Source: Spinacia oleracea (Eukaryota; Streptophyta; Magnoliopsida; Caryophyllales; Amaranthaceae). Taken from it: DNA of 64,000 bases. The stretch lies in assembly GCF_020520425.1 (NCBI RefSeq), contig NC_079490.1, positions 38,014,723-38,078,722 of the forward strand, written 5' to 3'. The translations under genes were made by a program, and so were the position numbers. This document shows, in pieces, positions 9,701-19,869 of this stretch; the first letter of the stretch is position 1, and each line of letters begins with the position of its first letter. Under the pieces are notes generated by a model, which was not told the DNA's origin, made no database searches, and saw only the letters and a list, made by a program, of their open reading frames with translations.

Positions 9701-10721
9701 CAGTGGGAGCAAAATTGCTTTCCTAGTATTATATGTCGACGACATATTGCTTATCGGAAATGACATTCCTATGTTGAACTCTGTCAAGATTTGGCTTGGG
9801 AAATGTTTTTCGATGAAGGATCTAGGAGAAGCACAGTACATATTGGGCATCAAGATTTACAGAGATAGATCTAAAAAGATGATTGGACTTAGTCAAAGCA
9901 CTTATATCAATAAGGTGCTTGATAGGTTCAAGATGGCGGACTCCAAGCGAGGCTACCTACCCATGTCTCATGGAATGACTCTAAGCAAGACTCAGTGCCC
10001 AAAAACACTTGATGAGCGTAGACGAATGAATGGGATTCCATATGCATCATTGATTGGTTCAATAATGTATGCTATGATATGTACACGCCCGGATGTTGCG
10101 TACGCACTCAGTGCTACGAGCAGATACCAGTCAGACCCAGGAGAGGCGCATTGGACTGCTGCCAAGAATATTCTGAAGTACCTGAAAAGGCGCAAAGATG
10201 ACTTCCTGGTCTATGGTGGAGATGATGAATTAATTGTTAAAGGCTATACGGACGCAAGTTTCCAAACCGACAAAGATGATTTCAGATCACAGTCTGGGTT
10301 TGTCTTCTGCCTCAACGGAGGAGCAGTAAGCTGGAAAAGTGCTAAGCAAAGCACCATTGCGGATTCTACAACTGAAGCGGAGTACATTGCTGCACATGAA
10401 GCAGCAAAGGAAGCTATATGGCTAAGGAAGTTCATAGGAGAACTTGGTGTAGTCCCCTCCATTAAAGGACCAATAGCCCTGTATTGTGATAATAACGGAG
10501 CTATTGCACAGGCAAAAGAGCCTAGACACCACCAGAGAGTCAAGCATGTACTTCGTAGATTTCACCTTCTACGAGAGTTCGTTGAAAGAAAAGAAGTCGA
10601 GATAAGCAAAATTGGAACTGATGACAACATATCAGATCCATTAACTAAACCTCTGCCGCAGGCGAAGCACAACTCGCACACTGCAGCTATGGGAATCAAG
10701 CATATTGGAGAATGGCTTTGA
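6735..10721 (+). CDS. Gag-pol polyprotein of element A (Copia), variant Gag
   Basis: A single 1328-residue frame. I take the start at MANNN (6735) because the leader is non-coding in element B up to the same point; an earlier ATG at 6693 is also in frame. Order: Gag with a UBN2-like region; zinc knuckle CLYCDGIGHYKREC (258-271); aspartic protease with VLDTGCGSH (catalytic D305); integrase with the HHCC region, LHTD-type and RSDRGG boxes and NGVSERRNR; reverse transcriptase with YVDD (1000-1003); and RNase H with TDASF, STTEAEY and YCDNNGA. This is the Copia order. It makes the particle, processes itself and copies and integrates the element. Residue 568 is K where element B and most relatives have E (GGEY), next to a catalytic aspartate. 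Its Gag up to the knuckle is nearly unrelated to that of element B, although the pol regions are almost identical. Confidence 0.95.
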   Translation: MANNNQNIIMGSELMVKLNLTNFLEWEAKLVEIVKLNGLEYVLSHPMPSYYARDMTPERFYAWDADLKKVMSLMLNNIPDDWARRFVAYEPFTLIKNLRDICRGSTEDRDLNVHELIESMSGLKVSSPNRCYRMEVQETHVQLLRTKQRVGVPLRFHVDLMCSYFDRLSLLGTPISERMAVSVLLNSLHSGFGRFKQLYLSEPREETVAEFIHLVRKAEIVLDCEAKDLLKARKRPFKKGGKSKGNAKSKQDKSTSSCLYCDGIGHYKRECPKLKEDQKNGTVVPSSGIFVIDCILANSTSWVLDTGCGSHLCSNPQGLRRSRKLSKGEVDLRVGNGARIAALAVGTYYLSLPSGLVLELEECFHVPSLTKNIISVSCLDAKGFSFIIKDNSCSFYFKEMFYGSARLVNGLYLLDHDKQVYNINTKKAKKDDSDLTYLWHCRLGHINLKRLERLQREGILEPFDLEDYGKCESCLLGKMTKQPFSKVGERANELLGLIHTDVCGPMSTNARGGFSYFITFTDDFSRYGYVYLMKHKSESFDKSKEFQSEVENQLGKKIKALRSDRGGKYLSYEFDDHLKECGILSELTPPGTPQWNGVSERRNRTLLDMVRSMMGQAELPLEFWGHALNTAALTINRAPSKAVEKTPYELWFGKPPNVSFLKIWGCEVYVKRLISDKLHPKSDKCILVGYPKETKGYYFYNTSENKVFVARDGVFLEKDHISKMTSGRKVDLEEIRVEQQTLENAQDDIQDETQRSLEESGENHGQSRNVTPRRSQRYRSQPERYLGILTNESYDVLLLESDEPATYKQAMTSPSSKQWQEAMQSELDSMSENQVWDLVDLPDGYQAIGSKWVFKLKKDKDGKLEVFKARLVAKGYRQVHGVDYDETFSPVAMLKSIRIMLAIAAYYDYEIWQMDVKTAFLNGVLTETVFMTQPEGFEDPKNAKKVCKLKKSIYGLKQASRSWNIRFDEAVSDFGFIKNADESCVYKKVSGSKIAFLVLYVDDILLIGNDIPMLNSVKIWLGKCFSMKDLGEAQYILGIKIYRDRSKKMIGLSQSTYINKVLDRFKMADSKRGYLPMSHGMTLSKTQCPKTLDERRRMNGIPYASLIGSIMYAMICTRPDVAYALSATSRYQSDPGEAHWTAAKNILKYLKRRKDDFLVYGGDDELIVKGYTDASFQTDKDDFRSQSGFVFCLNGGAVSWKSAKQSTIADSTTEAEYIAAHEAAKEAIWLRKFIGELGVVPSIKGPIALYCDNNGAIAQAKEPRHHQRVKHVLRRFHLLREFVERKEVEISKIGTDDNISDPLTKPLPQAKHNSHTAAMGIKHIGEWL

Positions 10722-11586
10722 TGTCTCTGTTTAATGTTTTAAAGTTTTAGAGTTTAAATCTTTGTAAAACATTATCGGTTAATCATTCACAATAAATGAA
10801 AAGAATTCATTTTTCCATTTAATTTGTGGTTTATTAAATGATGAGTCCCTTCAATTTGACGATATATTCAAGATAGACTGTCAGGACCAGTCCTGTGACT
10901 AAGAAATGTCTATCAAGTGAACTTGAATGTCAAAGGTTGAAAATGGTCCCTAATCGGAGTTTTCTATAAAATTGGACGCATAGAAAACGTTAGACGATTA
11001 GAATGCAAGATGACTAGTAGTTCTGTTTCTTGAACTATGTGGACATGGCAATGTCATAATCATTTGCATAGATACTTACTTTGGGAAGACTAGTATCGGA
11101 CGAGACCTATGAAACTTTACTGTAAGAGATGAAAGTCTGTCATAAGTAAATTTCATTAAATTATTAGACACTAAATCCTCAATACCTGAGTGATTTGAAG
11201 ATTACTTGTTTGAGAACTGGTTGCTTTGACGTTGACCAACCGTCGCACCGTAAAAGGAGGCTATAAAGGCAACGCTCAGGTAATCACCTATCAAACGAAG
11301 TCTAATCTCAAGATCGCAAGATTGGGATTGTCCTCCCATAAATCGGGATGAGATGCTTAAAAGTTGTACAAGGCCACTCGGAGAGCTAGAAACTGTGAAA
11401 TGCATGGCCGTGCTCGGATGAATCATAGGCTATGATTATCTGTTTATTTGATCAGTTGAACTCTGAAACCGAGGAACACCTCTGGACATAATAAGGATGA
11501 CAACTCTTACCTTATGTTCAAGAGCAAGCATCGAGCGACAAAGGAATTAGGAAATGCACACTTGTCCCTAAGGACAAGTGGGAGAC
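10722..11586 (+). other. Element A 3' internal tail with hairpin and polypurine tract
   Basis: 865 bases between the pol stop codon and the 3' LTR. At its end is a perfect hairpin (CACTTGTCC 11559-11567, loop CTAA, GGACAAGTG 11572-11580), followed by GGAGAC and the LTR. The polypurine tract AAGTGGGAGA overlaps the descending arm of this hairpin. A 74-codon ORF (11202-11426) runs antisense and is also open in element B, with no known product. Confidence 0.75.
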
Positions 11587-12986
11587 TGAAGGAAATAATG
11601 CCCTTGGTCCAAGTATGCATTCTATGATAAGTCTAATAAATGCGGTTCAGTATTAATTAACAAGTTAATAATTCAGTGAGATCAAGTGAGCTGAATGCCT
11701 AGCTAGAGGCCGCTTCAGTTCAAGTGGAATTAATGATATTAATCCACAGCTTACTCTTGACTGAATCCGTAGGGTCACACAAATAGTACGTAAACGGATC
11801 AAGTATTTAATAGCATTAAATACTCCATCTATGAATATTCGGAACCGACGGATCTTGGTTTCAGTGGGAGCTAAGATCGTCACAGGCAAGGAATGAATAC
11901 TCCGGAAACGATGATATTCCCGGAAACGGAAATATGGATCGTATCGGAAATATAAATATTATCCAAGTCGTAGATGTTGCCGGAAACGGAAACATGGTAC
12001 GTGTCGGAAAATATTATCGGAAATGGAAATATTGCCAGAATCGGAAATATTGCCGGAAACGGAAATATTGTCAGAATCGGAAATATTACCGGAATCGGAA
12101 AATAATTCCGGAAACGGAAATATTAAATATTTGTTCGAAACGGAAATTAATTCCGGAATCGGAAATATTAAATATTGTTCGTATCGGAAATGAATTCCGG
12201 AATCGGAAAATTTAATCGGAAGCGCATCGTACGAATAAGCATCGGACGAGGCCTGCCGGACGAGGCCCAGCATGAAGCCAGGCCATCGCCCAGCAAGCCA
12301 AGCGCGCCACACAAACAGCCACGCCAGGCCCAGCGCAAGGCCAGGCCCAGCAGGCTGCGCGCAGCGCGCAGCGCGCACAGCGCGCAGCGCGCGCGGGCGC
12401 TGAGTGGGCTGCTGCTCGCGCGCACGCATGGGGCCCATCGTGGCTGCCGTGCGTGTGTGTGCAAGTGTTTGTGTTCGTGCACGTTTCCTAAAACATGCAG
12501 AGTTCGGTTAATGATTAAATTCCTAATTCTATTTGATAAATTAATTAAATTAGAGTTCTTGTAGGATTCTAGGTTTAATTAATTTGTATCTGAATAGGAT
12601 TTCGATTCCCTTTCCATACCGCTATAAATATGAGGCTAGGGCTCACAATTTATAACACAAGTTTCAAAGTATTCAAAGTGAGTTTTTGAGAGAAAAATTC
12701 AGTCACACATTTGCCTATAAAGTGCCGAAAATAATAGTACCTTAAGGGCGATTCTAGTTGGTCAATCTTAAGGCGGATCCGGACGTGCTGTGGACTATCT
12801 ACGGAGGGACGACACTTGGAGTCCTAAAGACTTGTTCTTGTTCGGTTCGGGCGCAGCTAGGGAAGGCACGCAACAAAGAGTATGCATCTAATCTATGCTA
12901 AATGATTATGTGTAAATAATATGTTTTCCTGGGTTTATGGTTTTTCCGCATGATTTATGAATTGTCATATGTATCATAACCTAACA
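11587..12986 (+). repeat. 3' LTR of element A
   Basis: 1400 bp with TG...CA ends. It is the same as 2436-3844 except for about three substitutions and 9 bases missing from the GC-rich block. It is followed by the right target duplication TGTGA (12987-12991), after which element B resumes. Confidence 0.94.
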
Positions 12987-12991
12987 TGTGA

Positions 12992-13056
12992 ATGATTAAC
13001 CAATAATGTTTTACAAAGATTTAAACTCTAAAACTTTAAAACATTAAATAGAGACA
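12992..13056 (-). other. Element B 3' internal untranslated segment, inner part
   Basis: This is the reverse complement of the first bases after the pol stop in element A (about 10722-10788). It joins 2430 once element A is removed, proving that A inserted into B and not the reverse. Confidence 0.85.
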
Positions 13057-16000
13057 TCAAAGCCATTCTCCAATATGCTTGATTCCCATAGCTGCAGTGT
13101 GCGAGTTGTGCTTCGCTTGCGGCAGAGGTTTAGTTAATGGATCTGATATGTTGTCATCAGTTCCAATTTTTCTTATCTCGACTTCTTTTCTTTCAACGAA
13201 CTCTCGTAGAAGGTGAAATCTACGAAGTACATGCTTGACTCTCTGGTGGTGTCTAGGCTCTTTTGCCTGTGCAATAGCTCCGTTATTATCACAATATTGG
13301 GCTATTGGTCCTTTAATGGAGGGGACTACACCAAGTTCTCCTATGAACTTCCTTAGCCATATAGCTTCCTTTGCTGCTTCATGTGCAGCAATGTACTCCG
13401 CTTCAGTTGTAGAATCCGCAATGGTTCTTTGCTTAGCACTTTTCCAGCTTACTGCTCCTCCGTTGAGGCAGAAGACAAACCCAGACTGTGATCTAAAATC
13501 ATCTTTGTCGGTTTGGAAACTTGCGTCCGTATAGCCTTTAACAATTAATTCATCATCTCCACCATAGACCAGGAAGTCATCTTTGTGCCTTTTCAGGTAC
13601 TTCAGAATATTCTTGGCAGCAGTCCAATGCGCCTCTCCTGGGTCTGACTGGTATCTGCTCGTAGCACTGAGTGCGTACGCAACATCCGGGCGTGTACATA
13701 TCATAGCATACATTATTGAACCAATCAATGATGCATATGGAATCCCATTCATTCGTCTACGCTCATCAAGTGTTTTTGGGCACTGAGTCTTGCTTAGAGT
13801 CATTCCATGAGACATGGGTAGGTAGCCTCGCTTGGAGTCCGCCATCTTGAACCTATCAAGCACCTTATTGATATAAGTGCTTTGACTAAGTCCAATCATC
13901 TTTTTAGATCTATCTCTGTAAATCTTGATGCCCAATATGTACTGTGCTTCTCCTAGATCCTTCATCGAAAAACATTTCCCAAGCCAAATCTTGACAGAGT
14001 TCAACATAGGAATGTCATTTCCGATAAGCAATATGTCGTCGACATATAATACTAGGAAAGCAATTTTGCTCCCACTGACCTTCTTGTATACACAAGATTC
14101 GTCTGCATTCTTGATGAAACCAAAGTCACTGACTGCTTCATCAAAACGTATATTCCAGCTCCTGGATGCCTGCTTCAATCCGTAGATTGACTTCTTTAGC
14201 TTGCATACCTTTTTAGCATTCTTTGGATCCTCAAAACCTTCAGGCTGTGTCATAAACACAGTTTCTGTTAAAACGCCGTTTAAGAAAGCAGTTTTGACAT
14301 CCATCTGCCATATTTCGTAATCGTAATATGCAGCGATTGCTAACATTATTCGAATAGACTTTAGCATTGCAACTGGTGAAAAGGTTTCATCGTAATCCAC
14401 ACCGTGGACTTGCCTGTAACCTTTTGCGACCAATCTAGCTTTGAAAACTTCAAGTTTCCCATCCTTGTCCTTTTTCAGTTTGAAAACCCATTTGCTTCCA
14501 ATGGCTTGGTAGCCATCTGGCAAATCGACCAAATCCCATACTTGGTTTTCAGACATGGAGTCTAATTCAGATTGCATGGCTTCTTGCCACTGCTTGGAGC
14601 TAGGGCTCGTCATAGCTTGCTTGTAAGTCGCAGGTTCATCACTTTCAAGTAATAGAACGTCATAGCTCTCGTTCGTCAAAATACCTAAGTACCTTTCCGG
14701 TTGAGATCTATATCTTTGCGATCTACGCGGGGTAACATTTCTAGATTGACCATGATTCTCACCAGATTCTTCTAAAGATCTCTGAGTTTCATCCTGAATG
14801 TCATCTTGAGCATTCTCTAGAGTTTGTTGTTCGACTCGAATTTCTTCGAGGTCTACTTTTCTCCCACTTGTCATTTTGGAAATGTGATCCTTCTCCAAAA
14901 AGACACCATCTCGAGCAACAAACACTTTGTTCTCAGATGTATTGTAGAAGTAATACCCCTTTGTTTCCTTTGGATAGCCCACAAGGATACATTTGTCAGA
15001 TTTTGGATGAAGTTTGTCTGAAATTAATCGTTTGACGTATACTTCACATCCCCAAATCTTAAGAAAAGACACATTTGGAGGCTTTCCAAACCATAATTCG
15101 TATGGAGTCTTTTCGACAGCTTTAGACGGAGCTCTATTTATAGTGAGTGCAGCTGTATTTAGTGCATGTCCCCAAAATTCTAATGGAAGTTCGGCCTGAC
15201 CCATCATTGACCTGACCATGTCTAGCAAGGTTCTGTTCCTCCGTTCCGACACACCGTTCCATTGTGGTGTTCCAGGAGGAGTCAATTCTGATAGAATTCC
15301 ACATTCTTTCAGATGGTCATCAAATTCATAGCTCAGATATTCACCGCCTCTATCAGACCGCAGTGCCTTAATCTTCTTGCCTAATTGATTCTCTACTTCA
15401 CTCTGAAATTCCTTGAATTTGTCAAAGGATTCAGACTTATGCTTCATTAGGTAGACGTAACCATACCTACTGAAGTCATCAGTGAAAGTGATAAAGTAGC
15501 TGAAACCACCTCTAGCATTTGTACTCATTGGTCCACATACATCTGTATGGATTAAACCCAATAGTTCATTTGCTCTTTCTCCAACTTTAGAGAAAGGTTG
15601 CTTTGTCATTTTTCCAAGTAAACATGATTCGCATTTACCATAATCCTCTAAGTCAAATGGTTCTAGAATTCCTTCCCTTTGAAGTCTTTCTAAGCGTTTC
15701 AAGTTTATATGGCCTAATCGACAATGCCACAGATAGGTGAGATCTGAATCATCCTTTTTGGCCTTTTTGGTATTTATGTTATATACTTGTTTGTCGTGAT
15801 CTAATAAATAAAGTCCATTGACTAATCTAGCAGATCCATAAAACATCTCTTTAAAATAAAACGAACAACTATTGTCTTTTATTAAAAAGGAAAATCCCTT
15901 AGCATCTAAGCAAGAAACTGAAATGATGTTTTTAGTAAGACTTGGAACATGGAAACATTCTTCCAGTTCCAAAACTAGCCCGGAGGGCAACGACAAATAG

Positions 16001-17022
16001 TAAGTTCCTACGGCTAATGCAGCAATCCGTGCTCCATTTCCCACTCGTAGGTCGACTTCACCCTTGCTTAACTTTCTACTTCTTCTTAGTCCCTGTGGAT
16101 TGGAACATAAGTGTGAGCCACAACCTGTATCTAATACCCAAGAAGTTGAATTAGCAAGTATACAGTCTATAACGAAAATACCTGAAGATGGAACGACTGT
16201 TCCGTTCTTCTGATCTTCCTTTAGCTTCAAGCAATCTCTCTTCCAATGCCCCTTCTTCTTGCAGTAGAAGCATTCGGATTCAGAAGTGGGTTGACTGACC
16301 TTCCTCTTTGCAGATTTGGCGCCAGTTTGCTTAGTTGGGCTGGCCTTGTTGCCACCTTTCTTAGCATTCCTCTTCTTTCCAGATTTCTTGAACTTGCCCC
16401 CACGCACCATAAGCACATCCTGCTTATCACTTTTGAGCGTCTTTTCAGCGGTCTTCAGCATACCGTGAAGCTCAGTGAGCGTTTTGTCCAGACTATTCAT
16501 ACTGTAGTTCAGTTTGAACTGATCATACCCGCTATGAAGAGAATGGAGGATGGTGTCTATAGCCATTTCCTGAGAAAATTGCTGATCCAGCCGACTCATA
16601 TTCTCAATGAGTCCAATCATTTTGAGAACATGTGGACTTACGGGCTCGCCTTTCTTAAGCTTGGTCTCAAGAATTTGCCTATGAGTCTCGAATCTTTCGA
16701 CTCGAGCCAGATCTTGGAACATGTTCTTCAACTCACTGATGATTGTGAAAGCATCTGAGTTGATGAACGTTTTCTGCAGATCCGCACTCATGGTGGCGAG
16801 CATTAGACATTTCACATCCTTGTTGGCATCAATCCAACGATTGAGGGCTGCCTGAGTGACCCCGTCGCCTGCAGCTTCGGGCATCGCCTCATCTAGGACA
16901 TACTCCTTTTCTTCCTGCATAAGAACTATTTGCAAGTTCCTTTGCCAGTCAAGGAAGTTTTTCCCGTTCAACTTCTCCTTTTCGAGAATTGATCGAATGT
17001 TGAATGAATTGTTGTTTGCCAT
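13057..17022 (-). CDS. Gag-pol polyprotein of element B (Copia)
   Basis: A single 1321-residue frame on the minus strand, taking MANNN (17022) as start; an upstream in-frame ATG at 17115 lies in leader sequence. Order: Gag of the plant Copia UBN2 type; a lysine-rich stretch; zinc knuckle CFYCKKKGHWKRDC; protease VLDTGCGSH; integrase with RSDRGGEY and NGVSERRNR; reverse transcriptase with YVDD; RNase H with TDASF, STTEAEY and YCDNNGA. All catalytic boxes I can check are intact, and there is no stop or frameshift, so this copy may be autonomous. From KLKEDQKNG onward it matches element A with only about eight amino-acid differences (for example GGEY versus GGKY, DKFKEF versus DKSKEF). The Gag before it is a different protein. 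Insertion of element A lies downstream of the stop codon and does not touch the ORF, though it would disrupt the full-length transcript. Confidence 0.95.
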   Translation of the reverse strand: MANNNSFNIRSILEKEKLNGKNFLDWQRNLQIVLMQEEKEYVLDEAMPEAAGDGVTQAALNRWIDANKDVKCLMLATMSADLQKTFINSDAFTIISELKNMFQDLARVERFETHRQILETKLKKGEPVSPHVLKMIGLIENMSRLDQQFSQEMAIDTILHSLHSGYDQFKLNYSMNSLDKTLTELHGMLKTAEKTLKSDKQDVLMVRGGKFKKSGKKRNAKKGGNKASPTKQTGAKSAKRKVSQPTSESECFYCKKKGHWKRDCLKLKEDQKNGTVVPSSGIFVIDCILANSTSWVLDTGCGSHLCSNPQGLRRSRKLSKGEVDLRVGNGARIAALAVGTYYLSLPSGLVLELEECFHVPSLTKNIISVSCLDAKGFSFLIKDNSCSFYFKEMFYGSARLVNGLYLLDHDKQVYNINTKKAKKDDSDLTYLWHCRLGHINLKRLERLQREGILEPFDLEDYGKCESCLLGKMTKQPFSKVGERANELLGLIHTDVCGPMSTNARGGFSYFITFTDDFSRYGYVYLMKHKSESFDKFKEFQSEVENQLGKKIKALRSDRGGEYLSYEFDDHLKECGILSELTPPGTPQWNGVSERRNRTLLDMVRSMMGQAELPLEFWGHALNTAALTINRAPSKAVEKTPYELWFGKPPNVSFLKIWGCEVYVKRLISDKLHPKSDKCILVGYPKETKGYYFYNTSENKVFVARDGVFLEKDHISKMTSGRKVDLEEIRVEQQTLENAQDDIQDETQRSLEESGENHGQSRNVTPRRSQRYRSQPERYLGILTNESYDVLLLESDEPATYKQAMTSPSSKQWQEAMQSELDSMSENQVWDLVDLPDGYQAIGSKWVFKLKKDKDGKLEVFKARLVAKGYRQVHGVDYDETFSPVAMLKSIRIMLAIAAYYDYEIWQMDVKTAFLNGVLTETVFMTQPEGFEDPKNAKKVCKLKKSIYGLKQASRSWNIRFDEAVSDFGFIKNADESCVYKKVSGSKIAFLVLYVDDILLIGNDIPMLNSVKIWLGKCFSMKDLGEAQYILGIKIYRDRSKKMIGLSQSTYINKVLDRFKMADSKRGYLPMSHGMTLSKTQCPKTLDERRRMNGIPYASLIGSIMYAMICTRPDVAYALSATSRYQSDPGEAHWTAAKNILKYLKRHKDDFLVYGGDDELIVKGYTDASFQTDKDDFRSQSGFVFCLNGGAVSWKSAKQRTIADSTTEAEYIAAHEAAKEAIWLRKFIGELGVVPSIKGPIAQYCDNNGAIAQAKEPRHHQRVKHVLRRFHLLREFVERKEVEIRKIGTDDNISDPLTKPLPQAKHNSHTAAMGIKHIGEWL

Positions 17023-19853
17023 ATTAAAAACTACAATTGAAAAGAATAAACAAATAAATAACCATTCACAGTTTCTCTTAATAAACTTAAATTCTAGCAT
17101 ACATGCATAATTCAATATTTATTAAGCATTTTATTCAAATTATGTGTTCCGGCAGGTGTGAATAAAATGATTCCAAGATCCTAAAATCATTGAAGAACTA
17201 AGCACAGTTTGTCGACTTAATCCTAGAACATCTTAGGTAAGCAAAAGCCTTTTGCTAATAGTCTAGAAACTATTCTTGGTTGATAGGTACGTCTAAGAAC
17301 TTATTAGGTAAACCTATCGAATTTGCCACGACATAAAAGGACTCCTTACTTATATCGTTGAGTTTCACCAAAACTAACATGTACTCACAATTATTTGTGT
17401 ACCTTGCCCCTTTAGGACCAATAAGTAACACCTCGCTGAGCGAAAACTATTACTAGATTGATGTAAAGGATATCCAAGCAAGTGTATATTTTGGCATGGC
17501 ACCTTTTAACTCAATTTTTAAGTTTGGAACTTAAGGCTCTTACTATGTTGGTTAGATTTTAAGTGAACTAAAATCCTTAATCATGCAACATAATCAAGCT
17601 TTTGATCTCATGCATTTTAAGACATATTTAAAAGCAATAAATAACTTAAAACATGCATAAGATATTTGTGATCTAGTATGGCCCGACTTAATCTTGAAGC
17701 TTTGACTTCAAAGTCTGTCTTGAAAATCTCCGTGGAAGGCACCATTTTCTTCAAATAGGATAAGCTATAACTAATTACAACTATTTGATGGTTCGCAGAC
17801 CATATTTGAATTGAAAAATAACTTTGGTACTTTAGACCAATTACATTCAAATTAATGGTACGCAGACCATATTTTCTATCCTATTTGGGCCATACTAGTC
17901 ACTTCATAACCTGCAAAACAGTACATATACAATATATACCATTCACCCATTCATTATCATGAATGGCCCACATAGCTGGTTAGTAAAACACATTATGCAT
18001 CACGTAAACATTTGCAGCAATTAATCAAGGGCACCAATAATCTACCAATTATTCAGTCCTTATTAATTCTAATCAAGTTGTTTTAACCTTAAGGATTTGT
18101 AGACCTGATCAAGAGTTTATGACTAAAAAGCGCTCCCACTTAAACCAATAAATTCATATGCTTTACTAATTTTAAACATAAAAATGTATTTCTAGTCTAA
18201 CCGGAAACATACAAATTTAATTAAAATTTAAAGCTCATATAAACTTATAATTGAATCCAAAAAGTTTAATTTAATTTCAGTCGTATTTAAATTAATTCAT
18301 GATTTTAATTTTAGTAAAATAATTAGAATAAATAAAATTTATTATAATTACAATATTCAAAATTAAAATCCAAGAAAATAATTTAAATTATTAATTTTAA
18401 AATTAATTAAAATTACGTGAACTGGAATTTTCAAATTAAACGTTCAAAACGATCTTTAATCGTAACGCAAACACCCTACGCGTTGCACGCCCATGGGCCG
18501 CACGCACACAGCCATTGCTGGCCATGTGCGCGCAGCCCATGCGCTCATCGCATAGCTGCTGCATCCCCATCGCAAGCCTCCGCACGCATTGGTGCTCGCT
18601 GCGCGCGCCAGCGCTCATCGCACGCGAGCTATCGCTCGCAGTGCGCGCGCGACATCGCTCGCTGGGCGCGCGACATCGCTCGCTGGGCGCGCGACATCGC
18701 TCGCTGGGCGCGCGATATCGCTAGCTGGGCGCGCGAGCCATCGCTCGCTGGGCGCGCGACATCGCTCGCTGGGCGGGCGACATCGCTCGCTGTGCGCGCG
18801 AGTAATGCTGGGCGCAGCGCTCGTGGCACGCGAGCTTGCGCTCGCTGCGCGCGAGGCTGCGCGCTCTTGTGCGAGGCAGCGCGCGTTGTGGCGCAGCTCG
18901 CTTGCTGCCCACACGCGACTGCCTTGGCTCGCCCTTCGCCCATGCCCATTCGTCCATTGCTCGTGGCATACGACACAAGGCAGGGCTGCTGCCTTGTGCT
19001 CGTGCACTACGCCCTTGCTCATTGCATTCGTGCCGCACGGGCGACGAGCTCCCTTGCTCGTCGTCGCATGCCCGCATTATACAACACCCCTTAAGGGTAA
19101 CACGAAGCGTCCATTGCTTCGTGCGTGCAAGTTTTATGAACGAATCGCATAAAAATTTAAAATTTATATTTAAAATTAATGACAAATTAATAAATAATAT
19201 TAATTTCATAATTTTAGGGCGAAAAATCGAAAATTTATTATCCAATTGATTTCCGATTGTTATGGATTCAAGTCTAGGTCATAAAAATTTAAAATTTATC
19301 ATAAATTTACAATTTTTATGGTGGTTTTTAATCATAGGTTTCTAATTAAATTACAATTAATTATGAAAATCAAATTAATTCTAAATTATTCTAATTTTCA
19401 ACAAATTAATCATAATTACAAATTAGATTGCATAATTAACAAGACTAGGCATTCAAACTTGTTAAACATATGCAGTAGGTCAATCAAAAATTCAAGATTT
19501 ATCAACAAGAATCGCAAATATTTAATTTAACATCTTAAATTTACGAAATTTTGCATTCGAAAAACTAAAACCTTCGAAAAGTCATAGTTAGGCTTCGAAT
19601 TTGAGAATTCTGGGTTCGGCAGAAAATTACTATTTTTGTCAAAATTTTAGAATGCCTTTTACATGCGGAATTGACACAAAAATCACTCAATTCGGATGAG
19701 TAACGAAGAAACTGCCGAAAAACTGCGTACGTATAATTAAATAAACGCAATTTGCAATTAATTAACAATTACGAAAATTAATCACCCCTTTTAATTCTTG
19801 CAAATTTGTAATATTTAACCATGTTCATGCAATTTAGATTATGAAAATAATAA
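17023..19853 (-). other. Long untranslated leader of element B
   Basis: About 2.8 kb, nearly collinear with the element A leader. It includes the AT-rich flanks and the GC-rich island with a minisatellite at about 18629-18800. It has no credible coding region; ORFs over the GC-rich island occur in several frames on both strands and have low-complexity R/A/S translations. Confidence 0.75.
18629..18800 (-). repeat. GC-rich minisatellite in element B leader
   Basis: About seven units of 21-23 bases (plus-strand form GCGCGACATCGCTCGCTGG), homologous to the array at 4923-5136 in element A but with fewer copies. Single units carry unique variants (GATATCGCTAGC, GCGGGCGACATC). Confidence 0.75.
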
Positions 19854-19868
19854 GGGGCTCTGATACCA
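19854..19868 (-). other. Primer binding site of element B
   Basis: On the minus strand TGGTATCAGAGCCCC directly follows the 5' LTR. The core TGGTATCAGAGC is the standard complement of initiator methionine tRNA used by plant Copia elements. Unlike element A it has no extra base. Confidence 0.88.
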
Positions 19869-19869
19869 C

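Larger units (their letters stand above)
2436..12986 (+). mobile_element. Element A: full-length Ty1/Copia LTR retrotransposon nested in element B
   Basis: 10,551-bp Copia element on the plus strand. It is bounded by 5-bp target duplications TGTGA (2431-2435 and 12987-12991), and sequence on both sides of it belongs to element B. LTRs are 2436-3844 and 11587-12986. The internal order is primer binding site, 2.9-kb leader, one gag-pol ORF with Gag, protease, integrase, reverse transcriptase and RNase H in Copia order, then a 3' tail with hairpin and polypurine tract. By eye the two LTRs differ at about three bases plus a 9-bp indel in the GC-rich block, so the insertion is young. The ORF is open throughout. 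Two possible weaknesses are a one-base insertion in the primer binding site and an E-to-K change in integrase. Confidence 0.95.

Noticed and set aside
6864..10543. Short antisense ORFs opposite gag-pol (and 13235-17110 in element B)
   Set aside because: Shadows of the real coding frame on the opposite strand.
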